Source: Pseudomonas schmalbachii
GTDB lineage: Bacteria; Pseudomonadota; Gammaproteobacteria; Pseudomonadales; Pseudomonadaceae
Assembly: GCF_017589465.1 (NCBI RefSeq)
Contig: NZ_JAELYA010000004.1
Span: forward strand, 62,001 to 126,000
Direction of reading: 5' to 3'
Length of the DNA: 64,000 bases
The translations under genes were made by a program, and so were the position numbers. Each line of letters opens with the position of its first letter. The stretch's first letter is position 1. Shown here one piece after another: positions 1 through 8,018 of the stretch. The notes under the pieces were generated by a model. The model was not told where the DNA came from and made no database searches. It saw only the letters and a list, made by a program, of their open reading frames with translations.

Positions 1-315
1 GTCGAAGCCGTCGTGGCCGTTCAGCAGCGCCGGCGGGCTGAGGAAGAACTGCTCGGCCACGTTCAGCACCGGCGCGATCTGCGCCTCGATCCCGGCCTCG
101 TGCGCCACGCTGTCCGCCGCTTCGAGGAACTCCGGCACCTGGTCGATGTAGGCGTGGACGAAGCGCGTCAGGACGCCGACGGTGTCGCCGGAGTCCATGG
201 AGATGCTGGGGTGCAGCCGTTCCAGTTGGGACTGGATCAGCCGGGCCAGATGGCCGTGACTGGCCTCCAGCCGATGGGCGTTCTGGATCAGTTCGCGAAG
301 CGCGGCGGTGTTCAT
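1..315 (-). CDS. Conserved hypothetical protein, N-terminal part (cut by window edge)
   Basis: An open frame reads leftward from ATG at 315-313 to the window edge without a stop, giving the first 105 residues. It begins MNTAALRELIQNAHRLEASH and looks soluble and helical, with no signal peptide or membrane segment visible. It is divergent from coxB, separated by 417 bases. From memory, P. aeruginosa has a conserved hypothetical gene in this position beside the aa3 oxidase genes, which supports a real gene, but I do not recognise its function. The overlapping plus-strand frame is a shadow. Confidence 0.65.
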   Translation of the reverse strand, partial: MNTAALRELIQNAHRLEASHGHLARLIQSQLERLHPSISMDSGDTVGVLTRFVHAYIDQVPEFLEAADSVAHEAGIEAQIAPVLNVAEQFFLSPPALLNGHDGFD

Positions 316-510
316 GACAACTCCAAGACAACAAGATTTGGAAGAAGGACATTAGCCGGCGTCCGGCAGCGGCCTAAGACGAGATTTTCATAATCACCGT
401 CCGCTTATGCCGAGCAGGCGACACCGGGTCGCAGCATCCTACCTGAAAGCCGCGCCAGCCGTGGCTTTGAGAGCATCATTCGGAATTGCGCGAAGCTTTT
501 TTAAACTGAG

Positions 511-538
511 TTGTTATGTCGCAGCCCGTGGCTATACT
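511..538 (+). promoter_or_regulatory. Probable sigma70 promoter for the cox operon or its leader RNA
   Basis: TTGTTA at 511-516 and TATACT at 533-538 are separated by 16 bases, a good match to -35 and -10 elements. Transcription would start near 545, about 190 bases before coxB. In P. aeruginosa this oxidase is known to be induced on starvation and to depend on RpoS, so other promoter elements may exist. The assignment is by inspection only. Confidence 0.5.
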
Positions 539-660
539 CGACCTTGACACCGAAAAACCTGATGGACCCGGCATGCCTTGCGCGCGCCGAGGGCTCGACG
601 GTCAACGTTTCTGCTGTCTTGGCGGTCGTTTCCTTGGCTGTTGGTGACGTTCGGCGCTGA

Positions 661-683
661 AGCCCCCTGGATCGGGGCTTTTT
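661..683 (+). terminator. Intrinsic terminator inside the coxB leader
   Basis: AGCCCC at 661-666 pairs with GGGGCT at 674-679 around a 7-base loop and is followed by five T residues at 679-683. It lies downstream of the promoter at 511-538 and about 50 bases upstream of coxB. It should therefore either end a short separate RNA of roughly 140 nt or attenuate the cox transcript. Confidence 0.6.
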
Positions 684-732
684 CGCGGAGCCGATTGCCG
701 GCGGGATAAAAACAACGATAAGGGGAACCCGA

Positions 733-1857
733 ATGTTGCGACATCCACGAGTCTGGATGGGCCTTCTTTTGCTCATGGCGTTCAGCCAGGCAAATGCCGC
801 CTGGACGGTGAACATGGCGCCTGGTGCAACCGAGGTCAGCCGTTCCGTTTTCGATTTGCACATGACGATCTTCTGGATCTGCGTCGTGATCGGCGTACTG
901 GTCTTCGGCGCGATGTTCTGGTCGATGATCGTCCACCGCCGTTCCACCGGGCAGCAGCCGGCGCATTTCCACGAGAGCACCACGGTGGAAATCCTCTGGA
1001 CCATCGTGCCCTTCCTGATCCTGGTGGTGATGGCCGTGCCGGCCACCCGCACCCTGATCCACATGTACGACACCTCCGAGCCGGAGCTGGACATCCAGGT
1101 CACCGGCTACCAGTGGAAGTGGCAGTACAAGTACCTGGGCCAGGACGTGGAGTTCTTCAGCAACCTGGCGACGCCGCAGGACCAGATCCACAACAAGGCC
1201 GAGAAGAGCGAGCACTACCTGCTGGAGGTGGATAACCCATTGGTTATCCCGGCCGGGGTCAAGGTGCGCTTCCTGGTCACCGCCAGCGACGTGATCCACT
1301 CCTGGTGGGTGCCGGCCTTCGCGGTCAAGCGCGACGCCATCCCCGGCTTCGTCAACGAGGCCTGGACCAAGGTCGACAAGCCCGGCATCTACCGCGGCCA
1401 GTGCGCCGAGCTGTGCGGCAAGGACCACGGCTTCATGCCGGTGGTGGTCGACGTGAAATCCAAGCCTGACTTCGACAAGTGGCTGGCCACGCGCAAGGAA
1501 GAGGCGCTGAAGGAGAAGGAGCTGACCAGCAAGGAGTGGACCAGGGACGAGCTGTACGCCCGCGGCGACAAGGTCTACCACACCATCTGCGCCGCCTGTC
1601 ACCAGCCGGAAGGCCAGGGCATGCCGCCGATGTTCCCGGCGATCAAGGGCTCGAAGGTCGCCACCGGGCCGAAGGACGGGCATCTGGACACCGTCTTCAA
1701 CGGCAGGCAGGGCACCGCCATGGCCGCCTTCGGCAAGCAGCTCTCGGAAGTGGATATCGCCGCGGTGATCACTTACCAGCGCAACGCCTGGGGCAACAAC
1801 GTCGGCGACATGGTCACACCGCAAGATGTGGTGGCCTTCAAGCAGAAACAACAATAA
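733..1857 (+). CDS. coxB: Cytochrome c oxidase subunit II with fused cytochrome c domain (aa3 type)
   Basis: This 374-residue subunit II accepts electrons at the CuA site and passes them to heme a in subunit I. It starts with a cleavable-looking signal sequence ending near SQANA, followed by two membrane helices and the cupredoxin domain. The CuA ligands are visible in C224-AEL-C228-GKDH-GFM. A C-terminal class I cytochrome c domain carries CAACH at residues 286-290, so this is a caa3-style subunit II. AAGGGG precedes the ATG by seven bases. It is the first gene of the oxidase block, and its TAA at 1855-1857 overlaps the coxA ribosome binding site. Confidence 0.97.
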   Translation: MLRHPRVWMGLLLLMAFSQANAAWTVNMAPGATEVSRSVFDLHMTIFWICVVIGVLVFGAMFWSMIVHRRSTGQQPAHFHESTTVEILWTIVPFLILVVMAVPATRTLIHMYDTSEPELDIQVTGYQWKWQYKYLGQDVEFFSNLATPQDQIHNKAEKSEHYLLEVDNPLVIPAGVKVRFLVTASDVIHSWWVPAFAVKRDAIPGFVNEAWTKVDKPGIYRGQCAELCGKDHGFMPVVVDVKSKPDFDKWLATRKEEALKEKELTSKEWTRDELYARGDKVYHTICAACHQPEGQGMPPMFPAIKGSKVATGPKDGHLDTVFNGRQGTAMAAFGKQLSEVDIAAVITYQRNAWGNNVGDMVTPQDVVAFKQKQQ

Positions 1858-1867
1858 GGAGGCGGTG

Positions 1868-3469
1868 ATGACTGCAGTTATCGAGCACCCCGAGCATACG
1901 CACGCCGTCGACCACCATCACGACCATGGCCCGGCCAAGGGTCTGATGCGCTGGATTCTGACCACCAACCACAAGGACATCGGCACGATGTACCTGTGGT
2001 TCAGCTTCGCCGCCTTTCTGCTGGGCGGCTCCTTCGCCATGGTGATCCGCGCCGAGCTGTTCCAGCCGGGCCTGCAGATCCTCCAGCCGGAGCTGTTCAA
2101 CCAGATGACCACCATGCATGGCCTGGTGATGGTCTTCGGCGCGGTGATGCCGGCGTTCGTCGGCCTGGCCAACTGGATGGTGCCGATGATGATCGGCGCG
2201 CCGGACATGGCCCTGCCGCGGATGAACAACTTCAGCTTCTGGCTGCTGCCGGCGGCCTTCGGCCTGCTGGTCAGCACGCTGTTCATGCCCGGCGGCGGAC
2301 CGAACTTCGGCTGGACCTTCTACGCGCCGCTGTCGACCACCTTCGCGCCACCCAGCGTGACCTTCTTCATCTTCGCCATCCACCTGATGGGCATGAGTTC
2401 GATCATGGGCGCGATCAACGTGGTCGCCACCATCCTCAACCTGCGCGCCCCGGGCATGACCCTGATGAAGATGCCGCTGTTCGTCTGGACCTGGCTGATC
2501 ACCGCGTTCCTGCTGATCGCCGTGATGCCGGTGCTGGCGGGCTGCGTGACGATGATGCTGATGGACATCCACTTCGGCACCAGCTTCTTCAGCGCGGCCG
2601 GCGGCGGCGATCCGGTGCTGTTCCAGCACGTGTTCTGGTTCTTCGGCCACCCCGAGGTGTACATCATGATCCTGCCGGCCTTCGGGGCGGTCAGCGCAAT
2701 CATCCCGGCGTTCAGCCGCAAGCCGCTGTTCGGCTACACCTCGATGGTCTACGCCACCGCGTCGATCGCCTTCCTCAGCTTCATCGTCTGGGCGCACCAC
2801 ATGTTCGTGGTCGGCATCCCGCTGGTCGGCGAGCTGTTCTTCATGTACGCCACCATGCTGATCGCCGTGCCCACCGGGGTGAAGGTGTTCAACTGGGCGT
2901 CGACCATGTGGCAGGGCTCGCTGACCTTCGAGGCGCCGATGCTGTTCGCCGTGGCCTTCGTCATCCTGTTCACCATCGGCGGCTTCTCCGGGCTGATGCT
3001 GGCCATCGCCCCGGCGGACTTCCAGTACCAGGACACCTACTTCGTGGTGGCGCACTTCCACTACGTGCTGGTGCCCGGCGCGATCTTCGGCATCTTCGCC
3101 TCGGCCTACTACTGGCTGCCGAAGTGGACCGGCCACATGTACGACGAGACGCTGGCCAAGCTGCACTTCTGGATGTCCTTCATCGGCATGAACCTGGCGT
3201 TCTTCCCGATGCACTTCGTCGGCCTGGCCGGCATGCCGCGGCGGATTCCGGACTACAACCTGCAGTTCGCCGACTTCAACATGGTCTCGTCGATCGGCGC
3301 CTTCATGTTCGGCACCACGCAGCTGCTGTTCCTGTTCATCGTCATCAAGTGCATCCGTGGCGGCAAGCCCGCGCCGGCCAAGCCGTGGGATGGCGCCGAA
3401 GGGCTGGAATGGACCGTGCCTTCGCCGGCGCCGTACCACACCTTCAGCGTTCCGCCGGAAGTGAAGTGA
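1868..3469 (+). CDS. coxA: Cytochrome c oxidase subunit I (aa3 type)
   Basis: This 533-residue catalytic subunit binds heme a, heme a3 and CuB and reduces oxygen to water while pumping protons. It has about 12 membrane helices. HGLVMVF around H84 carries a low-spin heme ligand, HPEVY carries the CuB histidine and cross-linked tyrosine, HH lies in WAHHMFV, and AHFHYVLVPG carries heme ligands. The start is ATG 1868, after AAGGAGG at 1856-1862. The open frame runs 14 codons further upstream into coxB, but those codons lack a ribosome binding site. The N-terminus is unusually histidine rich (EHTHAVDHHHDH). Confidence 0.98.
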   Translation: MTAVIEHPEHTHAVDHHHDHGPAKGLMRWILTTNHKDIGTMYLWFSFAAFLLGGSFAMVIRAELFQPGLQILQPELFNQMTTMHGLVMVFGAVMPAFVGLANWMVPMMIGAPDMALPRMNNFSFWLLPAAFGLLVSTLFMPGGGPNFGWTFYAPLSTTFAPPSVTFFIFAIHLMGMSSIMGAINVVATILNLRAPGMTLMKMPLFVWTWLITAFLLIAVMPVLAGCVTMMLMDIHFGTSFFSAAGGGDPVLFQHVFWFFGHPEVYIMILPAFGAVSAIIPAFSRKPLFGYTSMVYATASIAFLSFIVWAHHMFVVGIPLVGELFFMYATMLIAVPTGVKVFNWASTMWQGSLTFEAPMLFAVAFVILFTIGGFSGLMLAIAPADFQYQDTYFVVAHFHYVLVPGAIFGIFASAYYWLPKWTGHMYDETLAKLHFWMSFIGMNLAFFPMHFVGLAGMPRRIPDYNLQFADFNMVSSIGAFMFGTTQLLFLFIVIKCIRGGKPAPAKPWDGAEGLEWTVPSPAPYHTFSVPPEVK

Positions 3470-3479
3470 TGTGCGCTTT

Positions 3480-3547
3480 CGTAGGAGCGGGCCATGCCCG
3501 CGAACATCGGCGACACAAGAGCTTCGCGGGCATGGCCCGCTCCTACG
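3480..3547. repeat. REP-like inverted repeat pair, family C (GTAGGAGCGGGCCATGCCCGC)
   Basis: Two inverted copies of CGTAGGAGCGGGCCATGCCC face each other across a short spacer between coxA and ctaG, with ends GTAGG and CCTAC. Related sequence recurs at 27797-27835 (one arm) and 50834-50885. It has no coding content and could form a long hairpin in the cox transcript. Confidence 0.85.
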
Positions 3548-3568
3548 AAGAAAAGGAATAGGTGACCG

Positions 3569-4123
3569 ATGAGCGACGACAGCATCGAAACCCGCAAACT
3601 GGTGACCCGGCTGGTGATCGCCGTGGTCGTCATGTTCGCCTTCGGCTTCGCCCTGGTGCCGCTCTACGACGTGATGTGCAAGGCGCTCGGCATCAACGGC
3701 AAGACTTCCGGGAGCGCCTGGCAGGCGGGTGCGCAGCAGGTCGACGAGGGGCGCGAGGTGAAGGTGCAGTTCGTCGCCAACAACAACATCGACATGGTCT
3801 GGGAGTTCGGGCCGAAGTCGGACCAACTGGTGGTCCATCCGGGCGCGGTGAACGAGATGGTCTTCGTCGCGCACAACCCGACCGACCGGCCGATGACCGC
3901 CCAGGCAGTGCCCAGCATCGCGCCCTCCTCCGCCGCCACCTACTTCCACAAGACCGAGTGCTTCTGCTTCACCCAGCAGGTGCTGAAACCCGGTGAGCGC
4001 ATCGAGATGCCGGTGCGCTTCATCGTCGACCGCGACCTGCCGAAGGATGTGCGCCACCTGACTCTCGCTTACACGCTGTTCGACATCACCGCCCGCAAGC
4101 CACCGATCGCCAGCAACGACTGA
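3569..4123 (+). CDS. ctaG: Cytochrome c oxidase assembly protein CtaG/Cox11
   Basis: This 184-residue protein has one N-terminal membrane anchor (about residues 12-34) and a periplasmic immunoglobulin-like domain. Cox11/CtaG proteins insert copper into the CuB site of subunit I. The family copper-binding motif is visible as CFCF in KTECFCFTQQ, and a further cysteine lies in YDVMCKAL near the membrane. It sits between the subunit I and subunit III genes, the usual place, after a REP-like repeat. AAGGA near 3553 serves the ATG at 3569. Confidence 0.95.
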   Translation: MSDDSIETRKLVTRLVIAVVVMFAFGFALVPLYDVMCKALGINGKTSGSAWQAGAQQVDEGREVKVQFVANNNIDMVWEFGPKSDQLVVHPGAVNEMVFVAHNPTDRPMTAQAVPSIAPSSAATYFHKTECFCFTQQVLKPGERIEMPVRFIVDRDLPKDVRHLTLAYTLFDITARKPPIASND

Positions 4124-4154
4124 CAGGGCCAGGGCAGCAAGGAGAACAACAAGA

Positions 4155-5048
4155 ATGACGACCCATCATCACGAGCACTACTACGTTCCGGCGCAGAGCA
4201 AGTGGCCGATCATCGCCACCGTCGGGATGCTGACCACCATGTTCGGCCTCGGCACCTGGATGAACGACATGAGCGCCGGACACGACAAGTCCAGCGGGCC
4301 GTGGATCTTCTTCGCCGGCGGGCTGATCATGGCCTACCTGCTGTTCGGCTGGTTCGGCAACGTGGTCAGGGAAAGCCGCTCCGGCCTCTACAGCGCGCAG
4401 ATGGACCGCTCGTTCCGCTGGGGCATGAGCTGGTTCATCTTCTCCGAAGTGATGTTCTTCGCCGCCTTCTTCGGCGCGCTGTTCTACGTGCGCAACTTCT
4501 CCGTGCCGTGGCTCGGCGGCGAGGGCGGGCACGCCATCTCGCACATGCTCTGGCCGAACTTCCAGGCCGAGTGGCCGCTGCTGAACACTCCGGACCCGAA
4601 ACTCTTCCCGCCGCCGAAGGGCATTATCGAGGCGTGGCACCTGCCGCTGATCAACACCATCCTGCTGGTCAGTTCGAGCTTCACCGTCACCTTCGCCCAC
4701 CATGCGCTGAAGAAAAACCACCGCGGCCCGCTGAAGGCCTGGCTGGCGCTGACCATCCTGCTCGGCGCGACCTTCCTGGTGCTGCAAGCCTACGAGTACC
4801 ACGAGGCCTACACCGAACTGGGCCTGACCCTCGGCTCGGGCATCTACGGCGCGACCTTCTTCATGCTCACCGGCTTCCACGGCGCCCACGTGACCATGGG
4901 CACGATCATCCTCGCGGTGATGCTGGTGCGCATCCTGCGCGGCCACTTCGACGCCGACCACCACTTCGGCTTCGAGGCGGGCGCCTGGTACTGGCACTTC
5001 GTGGATGTGGTGTGGATCGGCCTGTTCGTCTTCGTGTACGTGGTTTGA
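4155..5048 (+). CDS. coxC: Cytochrome c oxidase subunit III
   Basis: This 297-residue integral membrane subunit has seven predicted helices and starts MTTHHHEHYYVPAQSKWP. Subunit III stabilises the catalytic core and supports sustained proton uptake. WGMSWFIFSEVMFF and FHGAHVTMGTIIL are family hallmarks, and the C-terminal AWYWHFVDVVWIGLF is typical. It lies 31 bases after ctaG and is followed by a repeat cluster. Confidence 0.96.
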   Translation: MTTHHHEHYYVPAQSKWPIIATVGMLTTMFGLGTWMNDMSAGHDKSSGPWIFFAGGLIMAYLLFGWFGNVVRESRSGLYSAQMDRSFRWGMSWFIFSEVMFFAAFFGALFYVRNFSVPWLGGEGGHAISHMLWPNFQAEWPLLNTPDPKLFPPPKGIIEAWHLPLINTILLVSSSFTVTFAHHALKKNHRGPLKAWLALTILLGATFLVLQAYEYHEAYTELGLTLGSGIYGATFFMLTGFHGAHVTMGTIILAVMLVRILRGHFDADHHFGFEAGAWYWHFVDVVWIGLFVFVYVV

Positions 5049-5053
5049 CGCGT

Positions 5054-5174
5054 GTGGCGGGTGCAACCCGCCACCGATTTCAGATGCAGGGTGGAAAACC
5101 ACGTAGGTTGGCGCTGAACGCAGTGAAGCCCAACGATGGCAATGTTGGGCTTCGCAAGCTCAGCCCAACCTACG
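5054..5174. repeat. Repeat cluster: single family B palindrome plus a family A inverted repeat
   Basis: GTGGCGGGTGCAACCCGCCAC at 5054-5074 is a single arm of family B. At 5102-5174 a full family A element starts CGTAGGTTGGCGCTGA and ends CAGCCCAACCTACG. It lies between the convergent ends of coxC and the leftward DUF2909 gene. Other family A copies are at 15023, 19378, 27849 and 32783. Confidence 0.85.
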
Positions 5175-5206
5175 AAAGCAGGACGTGGCGAGTCAGGGAA
5201 GAAAGA

Positions 5207-5416
5207 TCAGAAATGCCAGGGCGCCGCGCTGGTCAGTTGGCCGGAGTAGAAGCCCCAGACGATTAGGCCGAGGGTCAGGGCCGTGAGGGTGACGCGCACA
5301 GTCAGCGCATTGACCACCCGCGAGCCATGGCCTTCGTCCTTGACCAGGTAGAACAGGCCACTGAACAGACTGATGACGGTGGCCAGCAGTAACAGGACGA
5401 TCGCAGCCTTGAGCAT
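5207..5416 (-). CDS. DUF2909 twin transmembrane protein
   Basis: This 69-residue protein begins MLKAAIVLLLLATVISLFSG and consists almost entirely of two hydrophobic helices, about residues 3-24 and 42-62, joined by a short polar loop. It matches my memory of the DUF2909 twin-transmembrane family, which sits inside the aa3 oxidase cluster of Pseudomonas in reverse orientation. Its function is unknown, and the location suggests a role in oxidase assembly. The ATG at 5416 is preceded on its strand by AAGGAA. It diverges from the SURF1 gene. Confidence 0.85.
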   Translation of the reverse strand: MLKAAIVLLLLATVISLFSGLFYLVKDEGHGSRVVNALTVRVTLTALTLGLIVWGFYSGQLTSAAPWHF

Positions 5417-5458
5417 CGCGTGATTCCTTCGCTGAGAAGTTGGGGTAGGGGGAATACC

Positions 5459-6247
5459 TTGCAGTATAGCCAGCACGCATTCGGCAAACGCGAGCCCCGC
5501 AGCAGCAGGGCCTCCCGGGCAGTCTTCCGCCCGGGGCTGGCGCCTACCCTGGTGGTCCTCGCAATGCTGCCGTTGCTGATCGCGCTGGGCTTCTGGCAAC
5601 TCTCCCGCGCCGAGGAAAAACGCCACCTGCTGGCCGCCTTCGAGGCGCGCCGTGAAGCCGCCCCGCAACCCGTCGCCGTCCTCCCGCAGATGAACGATCC
5701 GGCCTATGTGCGGGTCCGCCTGCAGGGCCGCTTCGACGCCGAACACACCCTGCTGCTGGACAACCGCACGCGCAACGGCAAGGCCGGCGTGGAAGTCCTG
5801 CAGCCCTTCCACGACCAGGCCAGCGGTCTCTGGCTGCTGGTCAACCGCGGCTGGGTCGCCTGGCCCGACCGCCGCATCCCGCCGGCTTTCGACACCCCGC
5901 AGCAGACCCTGCAACTGGACGCCTGGGCCTACGTCGCCCCGCCAGGCGGCCTGCACCTGGCCGACAGCGCCAGCGATGCCTGGCCGCGCCTGCTGACGCG
6001 GATCGACCCCGCCGCCATCTGGGCCCAACTCGGCCGCAGCGGCCTGCCGCTGGAACTGCGCCTGGATGCGGGCGCCGCCTCTTTCGATACCGGCTGGCCG
6101 GTGGTGGCCATGCCGGCGGAACGTCATACCGGCTACGCGGTGCAGTGGTTCGCCCTGGCCGCCGCGCTGCTCGCTCTCTACCTCTACCTCGGAATCCGTC
6201 GCGCACGGGAGAACAACAATGAGCACCCCCAGCATGACCCTGAATGA
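5459..6247 (+). CDS. SURF1 family cytochrome oxidase assembly protein
   Basis: SURF1 proteins help insert heme a into subunit I. The product has the usual two membrane anchors, at TLVVLAMLPLLIALGFWQLSR near the N-terminus and AVQWFALAAALLALYLYLG near the C-terminus, with a periplasmic domain between them. FWQLSRAEEK and NRGWVAWP are family signatures. No ATG is available upstream of the first helix. I chose TTG at 5459 because AGGGGG precedes it by seven bases. GTG at 5420 is in frame but lacks a ribosome binding site. The 3' end overlaps the next gene by 29 bases. Confidence 0.88.
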   Translation: MQYSQHAFGKREPRSSRASRAVFRPGLAPTLVVLAMLPLLIALGFWQLSRAEEKRHLLAAFEARREAAPQPVAVLPQMNDPAYVRVRLQGRFDAEHTLLLDNRTRNGKAGVEVLQPFHDQASGLWLLVNRGWVAWPDRRIPPAFDTPQQTLQLDAWAYVAPPGGLHLADSASDAWPRLLTRIDPAAIWAQLGRSGLPLELRLDAGAASFDTGWPVVAMPAERHTGYAVQWFALAAALLALYLYLGIRRARENNNEHPQHDPE

Positions 6248-6803
6248 AACCCCATCCCGCCGCCGCGGCCGCCTGCAACTGCTGGCCCTGCTCGGCGTGG
6301 CAGTCGTGCCAATGATCCTCGCCACCTCGATGTACAAGCTGAATTTCTGGGTGCCGGACAACCGCAGCCACCACGGCGAGCTGATCGGCACCGGGCAGAC
6401 CCCCGCCGATCTGGGCGTGCAGGGCGATTCCGCCGGCGAGCACTGGCAACTGCTGGTGACCGCCCCCGCCGCCTGCGCCGCGGACTGCCAGCAACTGGTC
6501 TACCTGGCGCGGCAGATCAACATCGGCCTCGGCCGCGAAGCCACCCGCGCCGAACACGCGCTGGCCGCCGCCGAGGCGCTGCCGGCCGACTTCCAGGCCA
6601 CGCTGGACAAGGACTATCCGGCCCTGCAGCGCTACGGCCTCGACCCGGCCGCGCACGCCAAGGTGGTCAAGCAGGGCACCGCGCCGCAGCTGTGGATCGT
6701 CGACCCGCACGGCAACCTGGTGCTGCGCTACCCCGCCGGCACCGACGGCAAGGCGGTGCTCAAGGACCTGCAGCACCTGCTGAAGCTCTCGAATATCGGC
6801 TGA
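6219..6803 (+). CDS. Membrane-anchored oxidase-cluster protein of unknown function
   Basis: This 194-residue protein has one N-terminal membrane segment (about residues 17-33, LLALLGVAVVPMILATSMY) and a soluble periplasmic domain. That domain contains LLVTAPAACAADCQQLVYL, whose CxxxC spacing recalls SCO/thioredoxin-like folds. The C-terminal LWIVDPHGNLVLRYP also resembles the end of such folds. A role in oxidase copper or thiol chemistry is an inference from this and from its position. GGGAG precedes ATG 6219, inside the end of the SURF1 gene. Confidence 0.85.
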   Translation: MSTPSMTLNETPSRRRGRLQLLALLGVAVVPMILATSMYKLNFWVPDNRSHHGELIGTGQTPADLGVQGDSAGEHWQLLVTAPAACAADCQQLVYLARQINIGLGREATRAEHALAAAEALPADFQATLDKDYPALQRYGLDPAAHAKVVKQGTAPQLWIVDPHGNLVLRYPAGTDGKAVLKDLQHLLKLSNIG

Positions 6804-6805
6804 CC

Positions 6806-6864
6806 GTAGGGCGGGTGAAACCCGCCAATGACATCCCGGGCAAGGCGGGTTTCACCCGCCCTAC
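6806..6864. repeat. REP-like inverted repeat pair, family B (GTAGGGCGGGTGAAACCCGCC)
   Basis: The left arm GTAGGGCGGGTGAAACCCGC and its inverted partner ending CCGCCCTAC flank a short spacer, two bases after the preceding stop codon. Related copies are at 53419, 55953 and 62961. Confidence 0.85.
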
Positions 6865-6906
6865 AGAACTACGACCCGACCAGAACAACAAAAACGGGGG
6901 CGATGA

Positions 6907-7962
6907 ATGACTCAAGCGAAACGCAAACCCGGCTTCTACTTCGCGCTGCTGGCTACCGTGCTGGCCGTCGTCGTCGTGCTGCTCGGCGCCTACACCCGCC
7001 TGACCCACGCCGGCCTCGGCTGCCCGGACTGGCCGGGCTGCTACGGCTTCATTCATGTGCCGAGCAGCGAAGCGCAACTGGCCCACGCCGAGATGCACTT
7101 CCCCGAAACGCCGGTGGAAGCGCAGAAAGGCTGGAACGAGATGATCCACCGCTACTTCGCCGGCGCGCTCGGCCTGCTGATCCTCGGCCTCGCCGTGCAC
7201 GCACTGGTCCGTCGCGGCCGCGATGGCCAGCCGCTGAAGCTGCCGCTGCTGCTGCTCGGCGTGGTGATCGCCCAGGCCGCCTTCGGCATGTGGACGGTGA
7301 CCCTCAAGCTCTGGCCGCAGGTGGTCACCGCGCACCTGCTCGGCGGCTTCACCACCCTCGCCCTGCTGTTCCTGCTCAGCCTGCGCCTGTCCGGCGCCCT
7401 GCCCGCCCTCGCCTTGCCCCGCTCGCTGCGCGCCATGGCCGCTGCCGCGCTGGCGCTGGTGATCGGACAGATCGCCCTGGGCGGCTGGGTCAGCAGCAAC
7501 TATGCGGCGGTCGCCTGCATCGACCTGCCGACCTGCCACGGCGAATGGTGGCCGGCGATGGACTTCGCCAACGGCTTCCACCTGACCCAGCACATCGGTC
7601 CGAACTACCTCGGCGGCCAGCTCGACAGCGACGCGCGCACCGCCATCCACGTGACCCACCGCCTCGGCGCGCTGTGCGTGACCCTGGCGCTGCTGGCGCT
7701 CGGCTGGCAGCTCTGGCGCAACCGCCTCGGCGCCCTCGCCGGCCTGTTGCTGGCCGCGCTGGCGGTGCAGATCGGCCTGGGCATGAGCAACGTGCTGTTC
7801 CACCTGCCGCTACCGGTGGCGGTGGCGCACAACGGCGGCGGCGCCCTGCTGCTGCTGGTACTGGTGCTGGTGAATTACCGGGTGCGCGCCGTTTCCACCG
7901 AAGCCGCCAGACATGCCGCGCACCGGCTGGACTGCCCGGTCGCTTATCCATCGCAAGGCTGA
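6907..7962 (+). CDS. ctaA: Heme A synthase (CtaA/COX15)
   Basis: This 351-residue membrane protein has eight predicted helices and oxidises the C8 methyl group of heme O to give heme A for the oxidase. GAYTRLTHAGLGCPDWPGCYG is the family N-terminal signature with its paired cysteines. A second paired-cysteine loop follows in VACIDLPTCHGEWWP, and HVTHRLGALCV and VAHNGGGALLL carry conserved histidines. It lies directly upstream of ctaB, which makes its substrate. GGGGGCG precedes the ATG. Confidence 0.96.
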   Translation: MTQAKRKPGFYFALLATVLAVVVVLLGAYTRLTHAGLGCPDWPGCYGFIHVPSSEAQLAHAEMHFPETPVEAQKGWNEMIHRYFAGALGLLILGLAVHALVRRGRDGQPLKLPLLLLGVVIAQAAFGMWTVTLKLWPQVVTAHLLGGFTTLALLFLLSLRLSGALPALALPRSLRAMAAAALALVIGQIALGGWVSSNYAAVACIDLPTCHGEWWPAMDFANGFHLTQHIGPNYLGGQLDSDARTAIHVTHRLGALCVTLALLALGWQLWRNRLGALAGLLLAALAVQIGLGMSNVLFHLPLPVAVAHNGGGALLLLVLVLVNYRVRAVSTEAARHAAHRLDCPVAYPSQG

Positions 7963-8018
7963 ATATTCCCGACTCGCTGCCGCACGGCGGGAAACCATAA
8001 CGCAACGGAGATACGCAT

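Larger units (their letters stand above)
316..732 (+). promoter_or_regulatory. coxB upstream region and leader
   Basis: This 417-base gap between the leftward hypothetical gene and coxB has no convincing protein gene. It holds a sigma70-like promoter (511-538), a transcribed leader of about 190 bases and, inside that leader, an intrinsic-terminator hairpin (661-683). The coxB Shine-Dalgarno AAGGGG lies at 720-725. Long frames crossing it antisense are shadows of coxB extended leftward. Confidence 0.6.

Noticed and set aside
13..393. A 126-residue plus-strand frame at the window start
   Set aside because: It is antisense to the leftward hypothetical gene, which has a better start and composition.
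1838..4057. A 739-residue minus-strand open frame opposite coxA and ctaG
   Set aside because: It is a shadow frame (H, R, D rich) of strongly conserved oxidase genes with no family resemblance.
5102..5174. Family A repeats read as terminators
   Set aside because: The arms can pair, but no T tract follows and the same element recurs in many contexts, so it is called a repeat.
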